A stretch of 64,000 nucleotides of DNA from Mycolicibacterium mucogenicum DSM 44124 (GTDB lineage: Bacteria; Actinomycetota; Actinomycetes; Mycobacteriales; Mycobacteriaceae): contig NZ_CP062008.1 of assembly GCF_005670685.2 (NCBI RefSeq), positions 1,488,001 through 1,552,000 of the forward strand, written 5' to 3'. Positions 1-8,738 of this stretch are shown piece after piece (position 1 is the stretch's first letter; every line of letters starts with the position of its first letter). The notes under the pieces are model-generated. The model was not told the origin of the DNA. It saw nothing but the letters and a program-made list of their open reading frames with translations, and searched no databases. The position numbers and the translations under genes are program-made.

Positions 1-205
1 TTGAACCCCACCCATAAAATACCCACAGTATGTTTGCTGGGGCAAGATGTATTTAGCTGTTGAAATTAGCTCGCCAAGAGTGGGTGCCGGACTGGCTGCC
101 TGTCGTGCGGCGCCCGACGACGCTGTCGAGCCTGGCGACCGCGCCGAGAGCGTCGGTCATCACCGACAAAGAGATCGTCGACGCCGCGGAGTGACGTCCC
201 AGCGC

Positions 206-2560
206 CTAGGGGACCTTCTTGGCAGCTTTCTTCGCCACCTGCTTCGCGGGCTTCTTGGCGGGGCCGCCCGGCGGTGGGGGTGGATTCTTGGGAGCGTCGG
301 ATCCGGGCAGGTCGTCCTGCCCCAGATATTTCAGGTGCAGGGACCGCAGGAAGTTCTTGTCCTCATAGATCGGCATCAAATCCTTGGTGCCGTCGTAAAC
401 CTTTGTCAGCCAAGGGGAATCTTTAGACGCGCCGGACAGCTTCCACGCGGCGGTCCAGAGCGCGCCGAGCGTCACCGCACCCGCCGCGATGACCTCGACG
501 GTCCGGTCTCCGCACTTGTTCCAGAGTGCGTCCAACACCGCCGGATTGCTCGTCTCGTGGCTGGCTCCTGGATGTACGTCGTCATAGGTCTGGCAGATTG
601 TCTGGGGCGGCAGCGTGGTTTGGGCGAAGATCATCAAATCCATGGTGGCCTTGGCCGCGTCGCGCGGACTGTGGATCGCGCGCGGTGTGAAGTCCAGATT
701 TTTGATGGCGCTGCCGATCTCATCCGCGATGGCGTCGGCGTGCGCGTTCACCATGTTGTCCTCGTAGGTGGCGTGGACGCCGGTTGAAGCTCCGTTCAAG
801 CCGTCGGAGTGCTGCGAGGAATGCAGGGGCTGGCACGCGTCGCCCACATAGTGCGCCAGGCAGCCGGCCGCGGTGAGAAAACGATCGCCGTCACCGTTCT
901 TCGCGAATTTCACCATCTGGGCGACGATCTGCCAGACCCGGAACGGAAGCGCCCCTTGGTTATTGGAATGCGTCTTCGAGGCACTGGGCACCGGCGCGTC
1001 TTTGTAGAAGGTCAGCCAGTTGCTGTAGTTCAGCGAATCCTCGTCGGCCGCATAGCTCGCCATCAGCGAGCCGCCGTCAGCTCCGGGGAGGTCGATATCG
1101 GCGTAGTGATTCCAGTTCTCCATCACCCGCGCGACTTCCGGCTTGGCCCGGTTGATGTTCGTCTTCCACACCACATCCGGGACATCACTGAGCGGGACGA
1201 ATTTCGTGGCCTGCAGGTGCGTGGCGAGTTGAATTTGGTCGTCGCTGCGGAAACTCAGGTTGTTGATGTTGGCGGTGAAGAACTTTCGCAATGCCGGGTT
1301 TCCGACCAGGAAGCAGGCCTGTTGGCCAATCTTGAAGTGTCCCACCGGCCCCCAATACTGGATGCGCTGTGCTGTGGGGCCGGAGACCAGGTCGAGATTG
1401 AGTTCCCGCAGGATCACCGCCATCGACGTCGCCAGCGAGAACTGAAGGAAGTCGCCGGCGGCCGGATCGCCGCCGATCCGCTGACCGCCCCACTCCAGCC
1501 CGAACGGCGAGCGGACACCAGGTGCCTCGATTCCGTCGAGGCACCACAGTGACCCGGAATCGCCAGGTTGCGTGACCAGCGGGCCGGTGTGGTCGGATCG
1601 TGGACCGATGACGAAGTCGGCGATGTAGTCGCGCCCGCCGATCGACTTGTACCGGTAGAACAGGGCCTTGATCTCGCCGCGCATCTCTCCGCTCGCGGCG
1701 CCCTGGCCGACCACCGGCCGGCCGATCCAGGAGAGTGCGGCGGTGCTCGCGCTGAAGTCCGTCACGTCGCCGATCGGATCAGTGAGGGCGTCCGTTTCCC
1801 AGACCCGGGCATCGTCGAGTCGGACGATGGCGGCATCAATATTCACGACGGCGTCCCGGCCCGGCAGGTTCGGATAGATGTCCGAAAACGTGCGCTCCGC
1901 CAGGTGAGGCGCTCCCAACGTGCTCCCGATGGTGACGGGAACACCTTGCAACAACGCCCGCACCGGCCGCCCCACCACTCCGGCAAGGTGCGTGTTGGTC
2001 AGCACATAGACATCGCTGCCGTCCGAAACCAGGCAGGCGGCGGTGCCCATGCGACGCATTCCCTGTGCATCGACGTAGATGGGCGAACCGACACCGAGCG
2101 AATCCGCCGCGAGTCGGCTCGGGTCGAGCACGGGGGACGGGAGCTGCGCGGATTCGGCGAGTACGACGCACACCGGAACGATGCGCCCGTCCGGCAGGTA
2201 GATGAACGGCGGTACCACATCCTCGGGACGATCGACCAGATCGTCGAGCGTCTGCCACCGCTTGACGAACACCAGGACACACGGCCACGACCACGACCGA
2301 GTCGTGGAATTCAGGAGGGTGCGCTCTGGTGCCTTTCGCGCCCGCGCATCGAGCGGATCGCACGTCGTTTCAGGTACGTCAGGATCGGTGTCACGAATCA
2401 GGTAGCACCCGATCGCCGTGGAGAAGACGTTCGGCTTGTGTGCGAGGTGCACGTGAAACTGGTCGCGGGCATCCAGCAGATCGCGGATACCGAGCGACTG
2501 AAAGTCACTGGCGCTCAGTCGCCCGCGGTCGGGTGACGCTGCGTGTGTGGCGTGACTCAT
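206..2560 (-). CDS. Trypsin-like protease fold fused to S1/P1-nuclease-like domain
   Basis: The 784-residue product has no obvious signal peptide. Its middle reads as a chymotrypsin-like serine peptidase: LTNTH puts His at about residue 191, NIDAAIVRL puts Asp at about 242, and PGDSGSLWC puts Ser at about 335, in the right order and spacing for a catalytic triad. The C-terminal half (about 450-700) has HYVGD-x-CQPLH near residue 570, a hallmark of zinc-dependent S1/P1 nucleases and phospholipase C. The last 25 residues are a Lys/Ala/Pro-rich tail. The motifs are seen; protease and nuclease activity are inferred, and I do not know a named family with this architecture. It stands alone, divergent from the SRPBCC gene, with 276 bp between them in which I see no gene. 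Confidence 0.75.
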   Translation of the reverse strand: MSHATHAASPDRGRLSASDFQSLGIRDLLDARDQFHVHLAHKPNVFSTAIGCYLIRDTDPDVPETTCDPLDARARKAPERTLLNSTTRSWSWPCVLVFVKRWQTLDDLVDRPEDVVPPFIYLPDGRIVPVCVVLAESAQLPSPVLDPSRLAADSLGVGSPIYVDAQGMRRMGTAACLVSDGSDVYVLTNTHLAGVVGRPVRALLQGVPVTIGSTLGAPHLAERTFSDIYPNLPGRDAVVNIDAAIVRLDDARVWETDALTDPIGDVTDFSASTAALSWIGRPVVGQGAASGEMRGEIKALFYRYKSIGGRDYIADFVIGPRSDHTGPLVTQPGDSGSLWCLDGIEAPGVRSPFGLEWGGQRIGGDPAAGDFLQFSLATSMAVILRELNLDLVSGPTAQRIQYWGPVGHFKIGQQACFLVGNPALRKFFTANINNLSFRSDDQIQLATHLQATKFVPLSDVPDVVWKTNINRAKPEVARVMENWNHYADIDLPGADGGSLMASYAADEDSLNYSNWLTFYKDAPVPSASKTHSNNQGALPFRVWQIVAQMVKFAKNGDGDRFLTAAGCLAHYVGDACQPLHSSQHSDGLNGASTGVHATYEDNMVNAHADAIADEIGSAIKNLDFTPRAIHSPRDAAKATMDLMIFAQTTLPPQTICQTYDDVHPGASHETSNPAVLDALWNKCGDRTVEVIAAGAVTLGALWTAAWKLSGASKDSPWLTKVYDGTKDLMPIYEDKNFLRSLHLKYLGQDDLPGSDAPKNPPPPPGGPAKKPAKQVAKKAAKKVP

Positions 2561-2836
2561 GGGCTTGCCCTCCGCGACGCTCGGCGCTGATCAGATGGTG
2601 GCCGTAATAAGAATGCGCCTTCCGCGGTGATCAGGACCGAGTAGATCGCTACCTGTTTTCCATTCGGACACCGCGGCGTCATCGGTCGTCGAGTTCGGGA
2701 TGTTGGCGCTCGCGGGTTTAGCTTGTCCGCCGCAGGCTAATCACAGTCATGCGCACCACAGCGATTCTCCATCACCGGTTTGGCCGGGCGGTTCGTCGTC
2801 GTTTCCTTTCGGGGGCAGGCTCCGAAAGGAAATCGC

Positions 2837-3343
2837 ATGGCTGACAACGTCCTTGACAGCGCCATGACCGTTCGGCGGCACAGCACTGCGACCCGGCAAG
2901 AGGTCTGGAACGTCATCGCCGACGGCTGGACATACTCCCAGTGGGTGGTGGGCAACAGCCGGATGCGTGCCGTCGACGCCGACTGGCCGGCCGCCGGCCG
3001 CCGCATTCAGCACTCGATCGGAGTGTGGCCGGTTCTCGTCAACGACGTCACCGAAGTGCAGGACTGCCGCCCGCTGGAAGAGCTGGTGCTGCTTGCCAGC
3101 GCTGGAGTGTTCGGCCGGGCGCGCATCTTCCTTCGGTTGTCCGATACGCCGACCGGCGGTTGCCTCATCGAGATGGCCGAGGTGCCGGTCGGTCGACCGA
3201 TGCGTTGGGTGCCCGACCAGTTGGCCCTGGCGGCGGTCATTCCGCGCAACCGGGAATGCACCCTGCGGCTGGCCGCCATCGCCGAACGCCGAACCACAAC
3301 CAGTGACGACGACTCGGCCCGACCAGTGGGGGAGTCCGTGTGA
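2837..3343 (+). CDS. SRPBCC (START-like) family protein
   Basis: The 168-residue protein begins with the pattern of polyketide cyclase/START-like proteins: an N-terminal strand, then REVWNVIADGWTYSQWVVG, resembling the usual 'vWdvlaDp..y..W' helix. Such proteins bind hydrophobic ligands in a helix-grip cavity; the ligand here is unknown. I chose the ATG at 2837 because GAAAGGA lies 7 bp upstream; an in-frame extension to 2780 has no such site and would add unlike sequence. The next gene begins 10 bp downstream, so the two are probably co-transcribed. Confidence 0.8.
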   Translation: MADNVLDSAMTVRRHSTATRQEVWNVIADGWTYSQWVVGNSRMRAVDADWPAAGRRIQHSIGVWPVLVNDVTEVQDCRPLEELVLLASAGVFGRARIFLRLSDTPTGGCLIEMAEVPVGRPMRWVPDQLALAAVIPRNRECTLRLAAIAERRTTTSDDDSARPVGESV

Positions 3344-3353
3344 GAATCGGGGC

Positions 3354-3989
3354 ATGGGGCGTGCAGGGGGAAAAAGCCCGATCGGCAGAGTGATCGGGAC
3401 GCTGTTCGGGTTCGGGATGTTGGCGCTGGCGGTCGTCATCTTCCTCGGGGCCAAGGACGACCCGGCCGAGTTGATCAGATCGGGCGACGTGGTGACGCCC
3501 ACCGAACGCGTGCACGTCGTGTATCTCGACCGATCGCAATCGAACATTCGTTGCACGGCAACGACATCTGGCGGTCAGACCGAGCCCTTGGAGCCGTTCA
3601 CCGGGGCCCACGACGAGAAACGTTTCGGTGGCAAGCGGCTCTTCCTGATCCCCAGGGGCAAGTACTACCGCGCGGTCGGGGAGTTGCCGCTCGACCGCGG
3701 GCCGGTGACCGTGCGGTGTCCCGGAGCGAGCCGGATCTGGGTGAGTGCGCCGCCGAACGGCTGGTCGTGGCCGATTGTCGTCTTCGTCGTGATCGGGGTG
3801 GCGTGCCTCTTGGTGTTCGTCGTGGTGATGTTGCGCCGCCGGGGCGGGAAGAGCGGGCCGTCGTATCCCGCACTGCCGCAACAGGGTTACCCCGGCTACC
3901 CACAGCAGGGCTATCCGGGCTACCCGCCGCCCGGCTATCCCAACCAGGGCTACCCGCCGAACCCCAATTACCCGAACTCTCCGGGCTAA
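3354..3989 (+). CDS. Two-pass membrane protein with Gly-Tyr-Pro-rich tail
   Basis: The 211-residue product has a hydrophobic segment near residues 10-30, an exported-looking middle of about 100 residues with two Cys (SNIRCTA and VTVRCPG), a second membrane segment (WPIVVFVVIGVACLLVFVVV), then RRRGGK and a tail of tandem QQGYPGYP-like repeats. The extracytoplasmic middle may be disulfide-bonded; the tail should be cytoplasmic. GYP-rich tails are common on actinobacterial membrane proteins and do not identify the function. The start at 3354 comes 10 bp after the SRPBCC stop; a longer in-frame reading overlaps that gene and looks like shadow sequence. The gene ends 22 bp from the convergent histidine kinase. 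Confidence 0.75.
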   Translation: MGRAGGKSPIGRVIGTLFGFGMLALAVVIFLGAKDDPAELIRSGDVVTPTERVHVVYLDRSQSNIRCTATTSGGQTEPLEPFTGAHDEKRFGGKRLFLIPRGKYYRAVGELPLDRGPVTVRCPGASRIWVSAPPNGWSWPIVVFVVIGVACLLVFVVVMLRRRGGKSGPSYPALPQQGYPGYPQQGYPGYPPPGYPNQGYPPNPNYPNSPG

Positions 3990-4011
3990 TTGTGGTCCGG
4001 AGGCGTTGGGA

Positions 4012-5139
4012 TCAGCCGGCGAGCGACGTTGCGCGGCTGGGCAATTCCACGGTGAACGTCGCACCCGTGCCCACACCGGCGCTGGTCGCGGTGATCCGGC
4101 CATGGTGGGCATCGACAAGGGCCTTTGCGATCGCCAGCCCGATGCCGGAACCGCCGTGTGCGCGGTCGCGTGCCGAGTCGGCGCGGTAGAACCGCTCGAA
4201 CAACCGCGGCAGATGTTCGGCGGCGATGCCGTCGCCGTCGTCGGATACCTGGATCCGCACCGAACCACCGGCGGGCGTCGCCGTCACCCGCACCGTGCCG
4301 CCGGCATCGGTGTGCCGCAGTGCATTCGTCAGCAGGTTGGCCAGCACCTGGTCGAGGCGCTGCGGGTCGGCCCAGAGGTCAGGCAGTCCCGGCGCGATAT
4401 CCGATGTCAGCGCAACGCCTTTCGCGCGGTACGGCGCGGCGAAGGCGTCGACGGCCGCACCGATCAGCGTCGCGGGCGCGACGGATTGGGTGTCGACGAG
4501 CGCCATGTCGCGTTCGGCGTCGGACAGCGCCCGCACGTCGGAGCTGAGCCTGGCAAGCCGACGGGTCTGGTCGCGCAGCACGCCGATCGTGGTCGCGTCG
4601 AGCGGATGGATGCCGTCTTCGATCGATTCGAGATACGCGTCGATGACGGAGACGGGTGTGCGAAGCTCGTGTGCCAGGTCGGCCAACAACTGACGCCGGG
4701 TGGTCTCGACGGAGCCGAGCTGTTCGGCCATGGTGTTGAAAGCGTCTGCGATGGCGTCGAATTCGGTGCCCAGGTGGGGTGGCGAGACGCGGATGTCGTA
4801 GTTCCCGTCGGCCACCGCGGTTGCGGCGGCGGCGAGCTCGGCCGTCGACCGGTGCATCCGTCGACTCAGGTACCAGCTCAGTGCCAGCGCGGTCGTGGCG
4901 GCCACCGCGAGCGACATCCCCACCGAGACGGCGGTCGCCTGCCGGAAAACATGCTCGTAGGGGTGCGGACCGGTGCGTCCGGGGACGAGGACGTCCTGCA
5001 TCACCTGGCGGAACATCGGCGGGCCGATGATGAGGGCGACGGTCGTCGTGGTGGCGATGGCCGCGATGACGACGACCGCGTTGGTGACGAGCAGGCGACT
5101 CCGAATGCCGTGCTTGCTGCGCGGATGGTGCTGGACCAT
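4012..5139 (-). CDS. Two-component sensor histidine kinase
   Basis: The 375-residue kinase has membrane helices near residues 14-37 and 69-91 with a short loop of about 30 residues between them. A HAMP segment follows (about 92-145), then the H-box DLAHELRTP with the phospho-accepting His at 157, the N-box (NLLTNALRH), and the ATP lid motifs DDGDGI and GGSGIGLAI. It should autophosphorylate and pass phosphate to the response regulator just upstream. Their genes overlap by one base (TGATG), so translation is coupled. The periplasmic loop is small, which suggests sensing within the membrane or through a partner. The longer in-frame reading to 5646 merely runs through the regulator gene in another frame. 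Confidence 0.93.
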   Translation of the reverse strand: MVQHHPRSKHGIRSRLLVTNAVVVIAAIATTTTVALIIGPPMFRQVMQDVLVPGRTGPHPYEHVFRQATAVSVGMSLAVAATTALALSWYLSRRMHRSTAELAAAATAVADGNYDIRVSPPHLGTEFDAIADAFNTMAEQLGSVETTRRQLLADLAHELRTPVSVIDAYLESIEDGIHPLDATTIGVLRDQTRRLARLSSDVRALSDAERDMALVDTQSVAPATLIGAAVDAFAAPYRAKGVALTSDIAPGLPDLWADPQRLDQVLANLLTNALRHTDAGGTVRVTATPAGGSVRIQVSDDGDGIAAEHLPRLFERFYRADSARDRAHGGSGIGLAIAKALVDAHHGRITATSAGVGTGATFTVELPSRATSLAG

Positions 5140-5873
5140 CAGCCTTCTCCCATCCGGTACCCGACGCCGCGGACCGTCGTCACGTAGCGCGGCTCGGCCG
5201 AGTTGTCGCCGAGCTTCCGGCGTAGATGGCCGACATGGACGTCGACGACGTTGTCGTTGCCGAACCACGATTCGCCCCACACGGCTTCCAGGAGTTGATG
5301 TCGCGTCCACACCTGGCGCGGGCGGGACGACAGCGCGGCCAGTACGTCGAACTCGGTGCGGGTCAGCATGATCGGCGCGCCGCCCAGCAGGGTCTGGCGG
5401 CTGTCGGTGTCGATGTGCAGATCGCCGAACACCCGCGGCGGCGTCCCTGCCGTCGAGGCCTGCTCGGGTGCGCGCCGGGGCCGCCGCAGCATCGCGCGGA
5501 TGCGGGCCACCAACTCGCGGGGACTGAACGGCTTGGTGACGTAGTCGTCCGCGCCGACCGACAGCCCGACGATGGTGTCGATCTCGGTATCCCGGGCCGT
5601 CAGCATCACGACATACGCGTCGGAGAACACGCGAAGTTGTCGGCATACCTCGATGCCGTCCAGTCCGGGCAGGCCGATGTCGAGGATGACCACGTCAGGA
5701 TCCAGCTCGCGGGCAGCGACCAGGGCCGACGGGCCGTCGCTCGCGACGCGTACCTCGAAGAGTTCTCGCTTGAGGTAGCTGGCCACGACGTCGGCCAGCG
5801 CGGCCTCGTCGTCGACGACCAGCGCGCGCAGACCTGGCGCGGGTTCGGTGGCGGTCACCTGCTCATAGTGCAC
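5139..5873 (-). CDS. OmpR/PhoB-family response regulator
   Basis: The 244-residue regulator has a receiver domain with the acidic pair VDDE near residue 20, phospho-acceptor Asp65 in VILDIGLPG, and the conserved Lys114 in VTKPFSPRE. A winged-helix DNA-binding domain follows, ending in the typical RYVTTVRGVGYRM. It is the first gene of the pair with the kinase. The start codon ATG at 5873 faces a 138-bp intergenic region shared with the divergent secreted-protein gene; that region holds an 11-bp tandem repeat fitting OmpR-type binding. I could not assign it to a named mycobacterial system. Confidence 0.93.
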   Translation of the reverse strand: MHYEQVTATEPAPGLRALVVDDEAALADVVASYLKRELFEVRVASDGPSALVAARELDPDVVILDIGLPGLDGIEVCRQLRVFSDAYVVMLTARDTEIDTIVGLSVGADDYVTKPFSPRELVARIRAMLRRPRRAPEQASTAGTPPRVFGDLHIDTDSRQTLLGGAPIMLTRTEFDVLAALSSRPRQVWTRHQLLEAVWGESWFGNDNVVDVHVGHLRRKLGDNSAEPRYVTTVRGVGYRMGEG

Positions 5874-5918
5874 CCGCGCGCCGGCCGGGTCGACCGGATG
5901 ACCTAGTCAGAGCCGGGT

Positions 5919-5940
5919 TCTTTAACGAATCTTCATCGTT
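5919..5940. promoter_or_regulatory. Tandem 11-bp direct repeat, possible response-regulator box
   Basis: TCTTTAACGAA is followed directly by TCTTCATCGTT (7 of 11 positions identical). OmpR/PhoB regulators usually bind such head-to-tail repeats at 11-bp spacing as dimers. The element lies 46 bp upstream of the response-regulator start and 72 bp upstream of the divergent secreted-protein start, so it could control both. Confidence 0.45.
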
Positions 5941-6011
5941 CCTCCGGGGAACCCTTGTCGGCCGATTCGAGGCTGGAAGCCGTCAGAACCTCAACCCGAA
6001 GGGACACCGAA

Positions 6012-6311
6012 ATGATCACCAAGATCGCCTTCTTCTCCACCGCCGCTGCAGCGCTGGCCACTGCGACCCTGACGGCCGCGGGCCCCGCACAGGCCGCCAG
6101 TGTGTCCGGCAACAATGGCGCCGACGTCGTGTCCACGCTGCGCAGCGAGGGCTACAACGTGCAGGTCGACGGTGCCCCGAGCGCGCCGCTGTCGGCGTGC
6201 ACCGTGACCGACGTGCACGGTTTGCCGAACCCTGCCGACCCGACCCAGCGCGCCGACACCCGCATGGTCAACAACGTCTACGTCGACGTGACCTGTGCGT
6301 CGGACTCCTGA
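6012..6311 (+). CDS. Small secreted protein
   Basis: The 99-residue product starts MITKIAFFSTAAAALATA and has a signal peptide with a likely cleavage after PAQA, near residue 26. The mature part is about 70 residues with two Cys (LSACTVTDV and VDVTCASDS) that may form a disulfide. The segment VVSTLRSEGYNVQVDG resembles small conserved secreted proteins of mycobacteria whose function is unknown. AAGGGA lies 8 bp before the ATG. Its divergent position next to a two-component system suggests it belongs to that regulon; this is inference. Confidence 0.8.
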   Translation: MITKIAFFSTAAAALATATLTAAGPAQAASVSGNNGADVVSTLRSEGYNVQVDGAPSAPLSACTVTDVHGLPNPADPTQRADTRMVNNVYVDVTCASDS

Positions 6312-6361
6312 CTGGGCGGCCCGCAGGCCACCCGCCGGCGGCGACATGGTTATGTGAGGAC

Positions 6362-7597
6362 GTGACCGAAGCGCAGTCGCTGCCGCTGGCCGGGATCACC
6401 GTCGTCGCGATGGAGCAGGCGGTGTCCGCGCCGATGTGCACGCGCGTGTTGGCCGACTTCGGTGCCCGCGTGATCAAAGTCGAGAATCCCCGGGGCGGCG
6501 ACTTCGCCCGCGACTACGACGACGTGGTGCTCGGCCAGGCGGCGCATTTCGTCTGGGCCAACCGCGGCAAGCAGTCCATCACCCTGAATCTCAAGTCCGA
6601 CAAGGGCATTGCGGTGCTGCACCAGTTGCTCGACCGTGCCGACGCGTTCGTCTCCAACCTGGCGCCGGGAGCCACCGCGCGGCTGGGTTTGTCGCCGGAG
6701 GAGCTCTGCAAACGGCACCCGCAGGTGATTCCCGTGGAGATCGATGGCTATGGGCCGGGCGGACCCCTTTCCCGGAAGCGCGCGTACGACCTGCTGGTAC
6801 AGGCGGAATCCGGGTCGTGCGCGGCCACCGGCTTCCCCGGAATGCCGGCCAAGCCGGGCCCGCCCGTCGCCGACATCTCCAGCGGTCTGTACTCGGCGCT
6901 GTCCATCATGGCGCTGCTGGTGGGCCGGGCTCGCGGGGTATCGGTCGGCGCGGCGCCGTCGGTAGCCGTCAGCCTGTTCGACACGATGACCGACATCATG
7001 GGTTATCCATTGACGTACACCCAGCACTCCGGCGTGAACCAGCAGCCGCTCGGGATGGCATCACCGGCCGTCGCGCCGTACGGCGCCTTCGCCACCCGCG
7101 ATGGCCAGACGGTGGTGCTGGGCACGACCAACGACCGGGAATGGCAGCGCCTGGCCAGGGAGATCATCGACCGGCCCGACCTCGCCGACGACCCACGATT
7201 CGCTACCAACCCGGATCGCTGCGCGCACCGCGACGAGCTCCATGCCGCCATCGGATCCTGGTGCGCAGAGCGCGATCTCGAGGACATTCAGCGGATCGCC
7301 GACGCCGCCGGTATCGGCAATTCGCGGTACAACCTGCCCAGTGAGGTGGTCGCGCATCCGCACCTCAAGTCCCGCGACCGGTGGCGCCAGGTCAGCACCC
7401 CGAACGGCCCCATCGAGGCACTGTTGCCGCCGCCGGTGATCAGCGGCCTCGAGCTGAACATGGGGGCAATCCCCGGACTGGGTGAGCACACAGATGTGAT
7501 ACTCGGCGAATTGGGTTACCGCGCTGAAGATATCGCCGGCCTGCGGGCCGCCGGTGCCATCGGCGAGGTCTACGGATCAGGGAGCGACCATGCGTGA
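6362..7597 (+). CDS. CaiB/BaiF-type (family III) CoA-transferase
   Basis: The 411-residue protein matches family III CoA-transferases. It has the N-terminal LAGITVVAMEQ and RVLADFGARVIKVE (CoA-binding region), the LNLKSDKG segment, and the catalytic Asp143 in RAYDLLVQAESG, which forms the aspartyl-CoA thioester intermediate in this family. It moves CoA between carboxylic acids; the substrate is not evident. The GTG at 6362 gives the usual family length; the in-frame extension upstream overlaps the secreted-protein gene. It overlaps the thiolase start by 8 bp, so the two form an operon, perhaps for side-chain or ring-derived acyl-CoA degradation. Confidence 0.9.
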   Translation: MTEAQSLPLAGITVVAMEQAVSAPMCTRVLADFGARVIKVENPRGGDFARDYDDVVLGQAAHFVWANRGKQSITLNLKSDKGIAVLHQLLDRADAFVSNLAPGATARLGLSPEELCKRHPQVIPVEIDGYGPGGPLSRKRAYDLLVQAESGSCAATGFPGMPAKPGPPVADISSGLYSALSIMALLVGRARGVSVGAAPSVAVSLFDTMTDIMGYPLTYTQHSGVNQQPLGMASPAVAPYGAFATRDGQTVVLGTTNDREWQRLAREIIDRPDLADDPRFATNPDRCAHRDELHAAIGSWCAERDLEDIQRIADAAGIGNSRYNLPSEVVAHPHLKSRDRWRQVSTPNGPIEALLPPPVISGLELNMGAIPGLGEHTDVILGELGYRAEDIAGLRAAGAIGEVYGSGSDHA

Positions 7598-8738
7598 AGT
7601 CGTCATTGTCGAGGCCGTACGGACTGCCGTCGGCAAGCGCAACGGGGGACTGGCCGGCCAGCATGCCGCCGACCTGTCCGCGGTGGTCCTGAACGAACTG
7701 ATGGAACGGTCCGGGGTGTCACCGGACCTCGTCGACGACGTGGTGTGGGGCTGCGTCTCGCAAGTCGGTGATCAGTCGAGCAACATTGCCCGGTGGTCGG
7801 TGCTCGCCGCCGGCTGGCCCGAGTCGATCCCGGGCACGACGGTCAACCGGGCCTGTGGATCGTCGCAGCAGGCATTGGATTTCGCCGTGCAGGCCGTGAT
7901 GTCGGGCCAGCAGGACGTGGTGGTGGCCGGCGGCGTCGAGGTGATGAGCCGGGTGCCGCTCGGCGCGGCCCGTCAGACGGGGCAGCCGTACGGGCCGAAA
8001 GCGCTTGCCCGGTATGACGGTTTCGGTTTCAATCAGGGCATCTCGGCCGAGATGATCGCCAAGAAGTGGAGCCTGTCGCGAGCGCGGCTGGACGAGTACT
8101 CGGCGCGGTCGCACGAACTCGCTGCCGCCGCACAGGATTCGGGCGCGTTCGTCACGCAGATCGTGCCGGTGTTCACCGACGATGGTGGTGTGGTGCACGA
8201 GGACGAGGGCATCCGGCGCGGGACGACCGTCGAGAAGCTGGGCGGCCTCAAGCCGGCGTTCCAGGAAGACGGCGTCATCCACGCCGGCAACTCGTCGCAG
8301 ATTTCCGATGGTGCGGCAGCGCTTTTGGTGATGACGCTGGAGAACGCGCTGCAGCTCGGCCTCACCCCGCTGGTGCGGTATGTCGGTGGCGCCGTCACCG
8401 GCGCCGACCCGGTCCTGATGCTGACGGGCCCGATTCCGGCCACCGAGAAGGTGCTGCGCAAGACCGGCGTGCGGATCGGCGACATCGGCGTCTTCGAGGT
8501 GAACGAGGCGTTCGCCCCGGTCCCGCTGGCCTGGCTCGCCGATACCGGCGCCGACGAGGCGGCGCTCAACCCACTGGGCGGCGCGATCGCGCTGGGGCAC
8601 CCGCTCGGCGCGTCGGGCGCGGTGCTGATGACTCGCATGATCAACCACATGCGCGACAACGGAATTCGCTACGGGCTGCAGACCATGTGTGAGGGCGGCG
8701 GCACCGCCAACGCGACACTGGTGGAGCTGGTCGCTTAG
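7590..8738 (+). CDS. Thiolase (acetyl-CoA C-acyltransferase)
   Basis: The 382-residue protein carries all thiolase landmarks: the nucleophilic Cys89 in [15 protein letters not shown], the GHP motif in [11 protein letters not shown], and the C-terminal Cys in [10 protein letters not shown]. It should cleave 3-oxoacyl-CoA with CoA or run the reverse condensation. The ATG at 7590 lies inside the end of the CoA-transferase gene. Its stop overlaps the stop of the convergent aldolase by 4 bp, leaving no room for a terminator between them. Confidence 0.93.
   Translation: MREVVIVEAVRTAVGKRNGGLAGQHAADLSAVVLNELMERSGVSPDLVDDVVWGCVSQVGDQSSNIARWSVLAAGWPESIPGTTVNRACGSSQQALDFAVQAVMSGQQDVVVAGGVEVMSRVPLGAARQTGQPYGPKALARYDGFGFNQGISAEMIAKKWSLSRARLDEYSARSHELAAAAQDSGAFVTQIVPVFTDDGGVVHEDEGIRRGTTVEKLGGLKPAFQEDGVIHAGNSSQISDGAAALLVMTLENALQLGLTPLVRYVGGAVTGADPVLMLTGPIPATEKVLRKTGVRIGDIGVFEVNEAFAPVPLAWLADTGADEAALNPLGGAIALGHPLGASGAVLMTRMINHMRDNGIRYGLQTMCEGGGTANATLVELVA

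Noticed and set aside
60..192. A 43-codon frame starting at TTG 60 (LARQEWVPDWLPVV)
   Set aside because: It has no ribosome-binding site and a weak start codon, and too little sequence upstream is available to judge it; it may be nothing.
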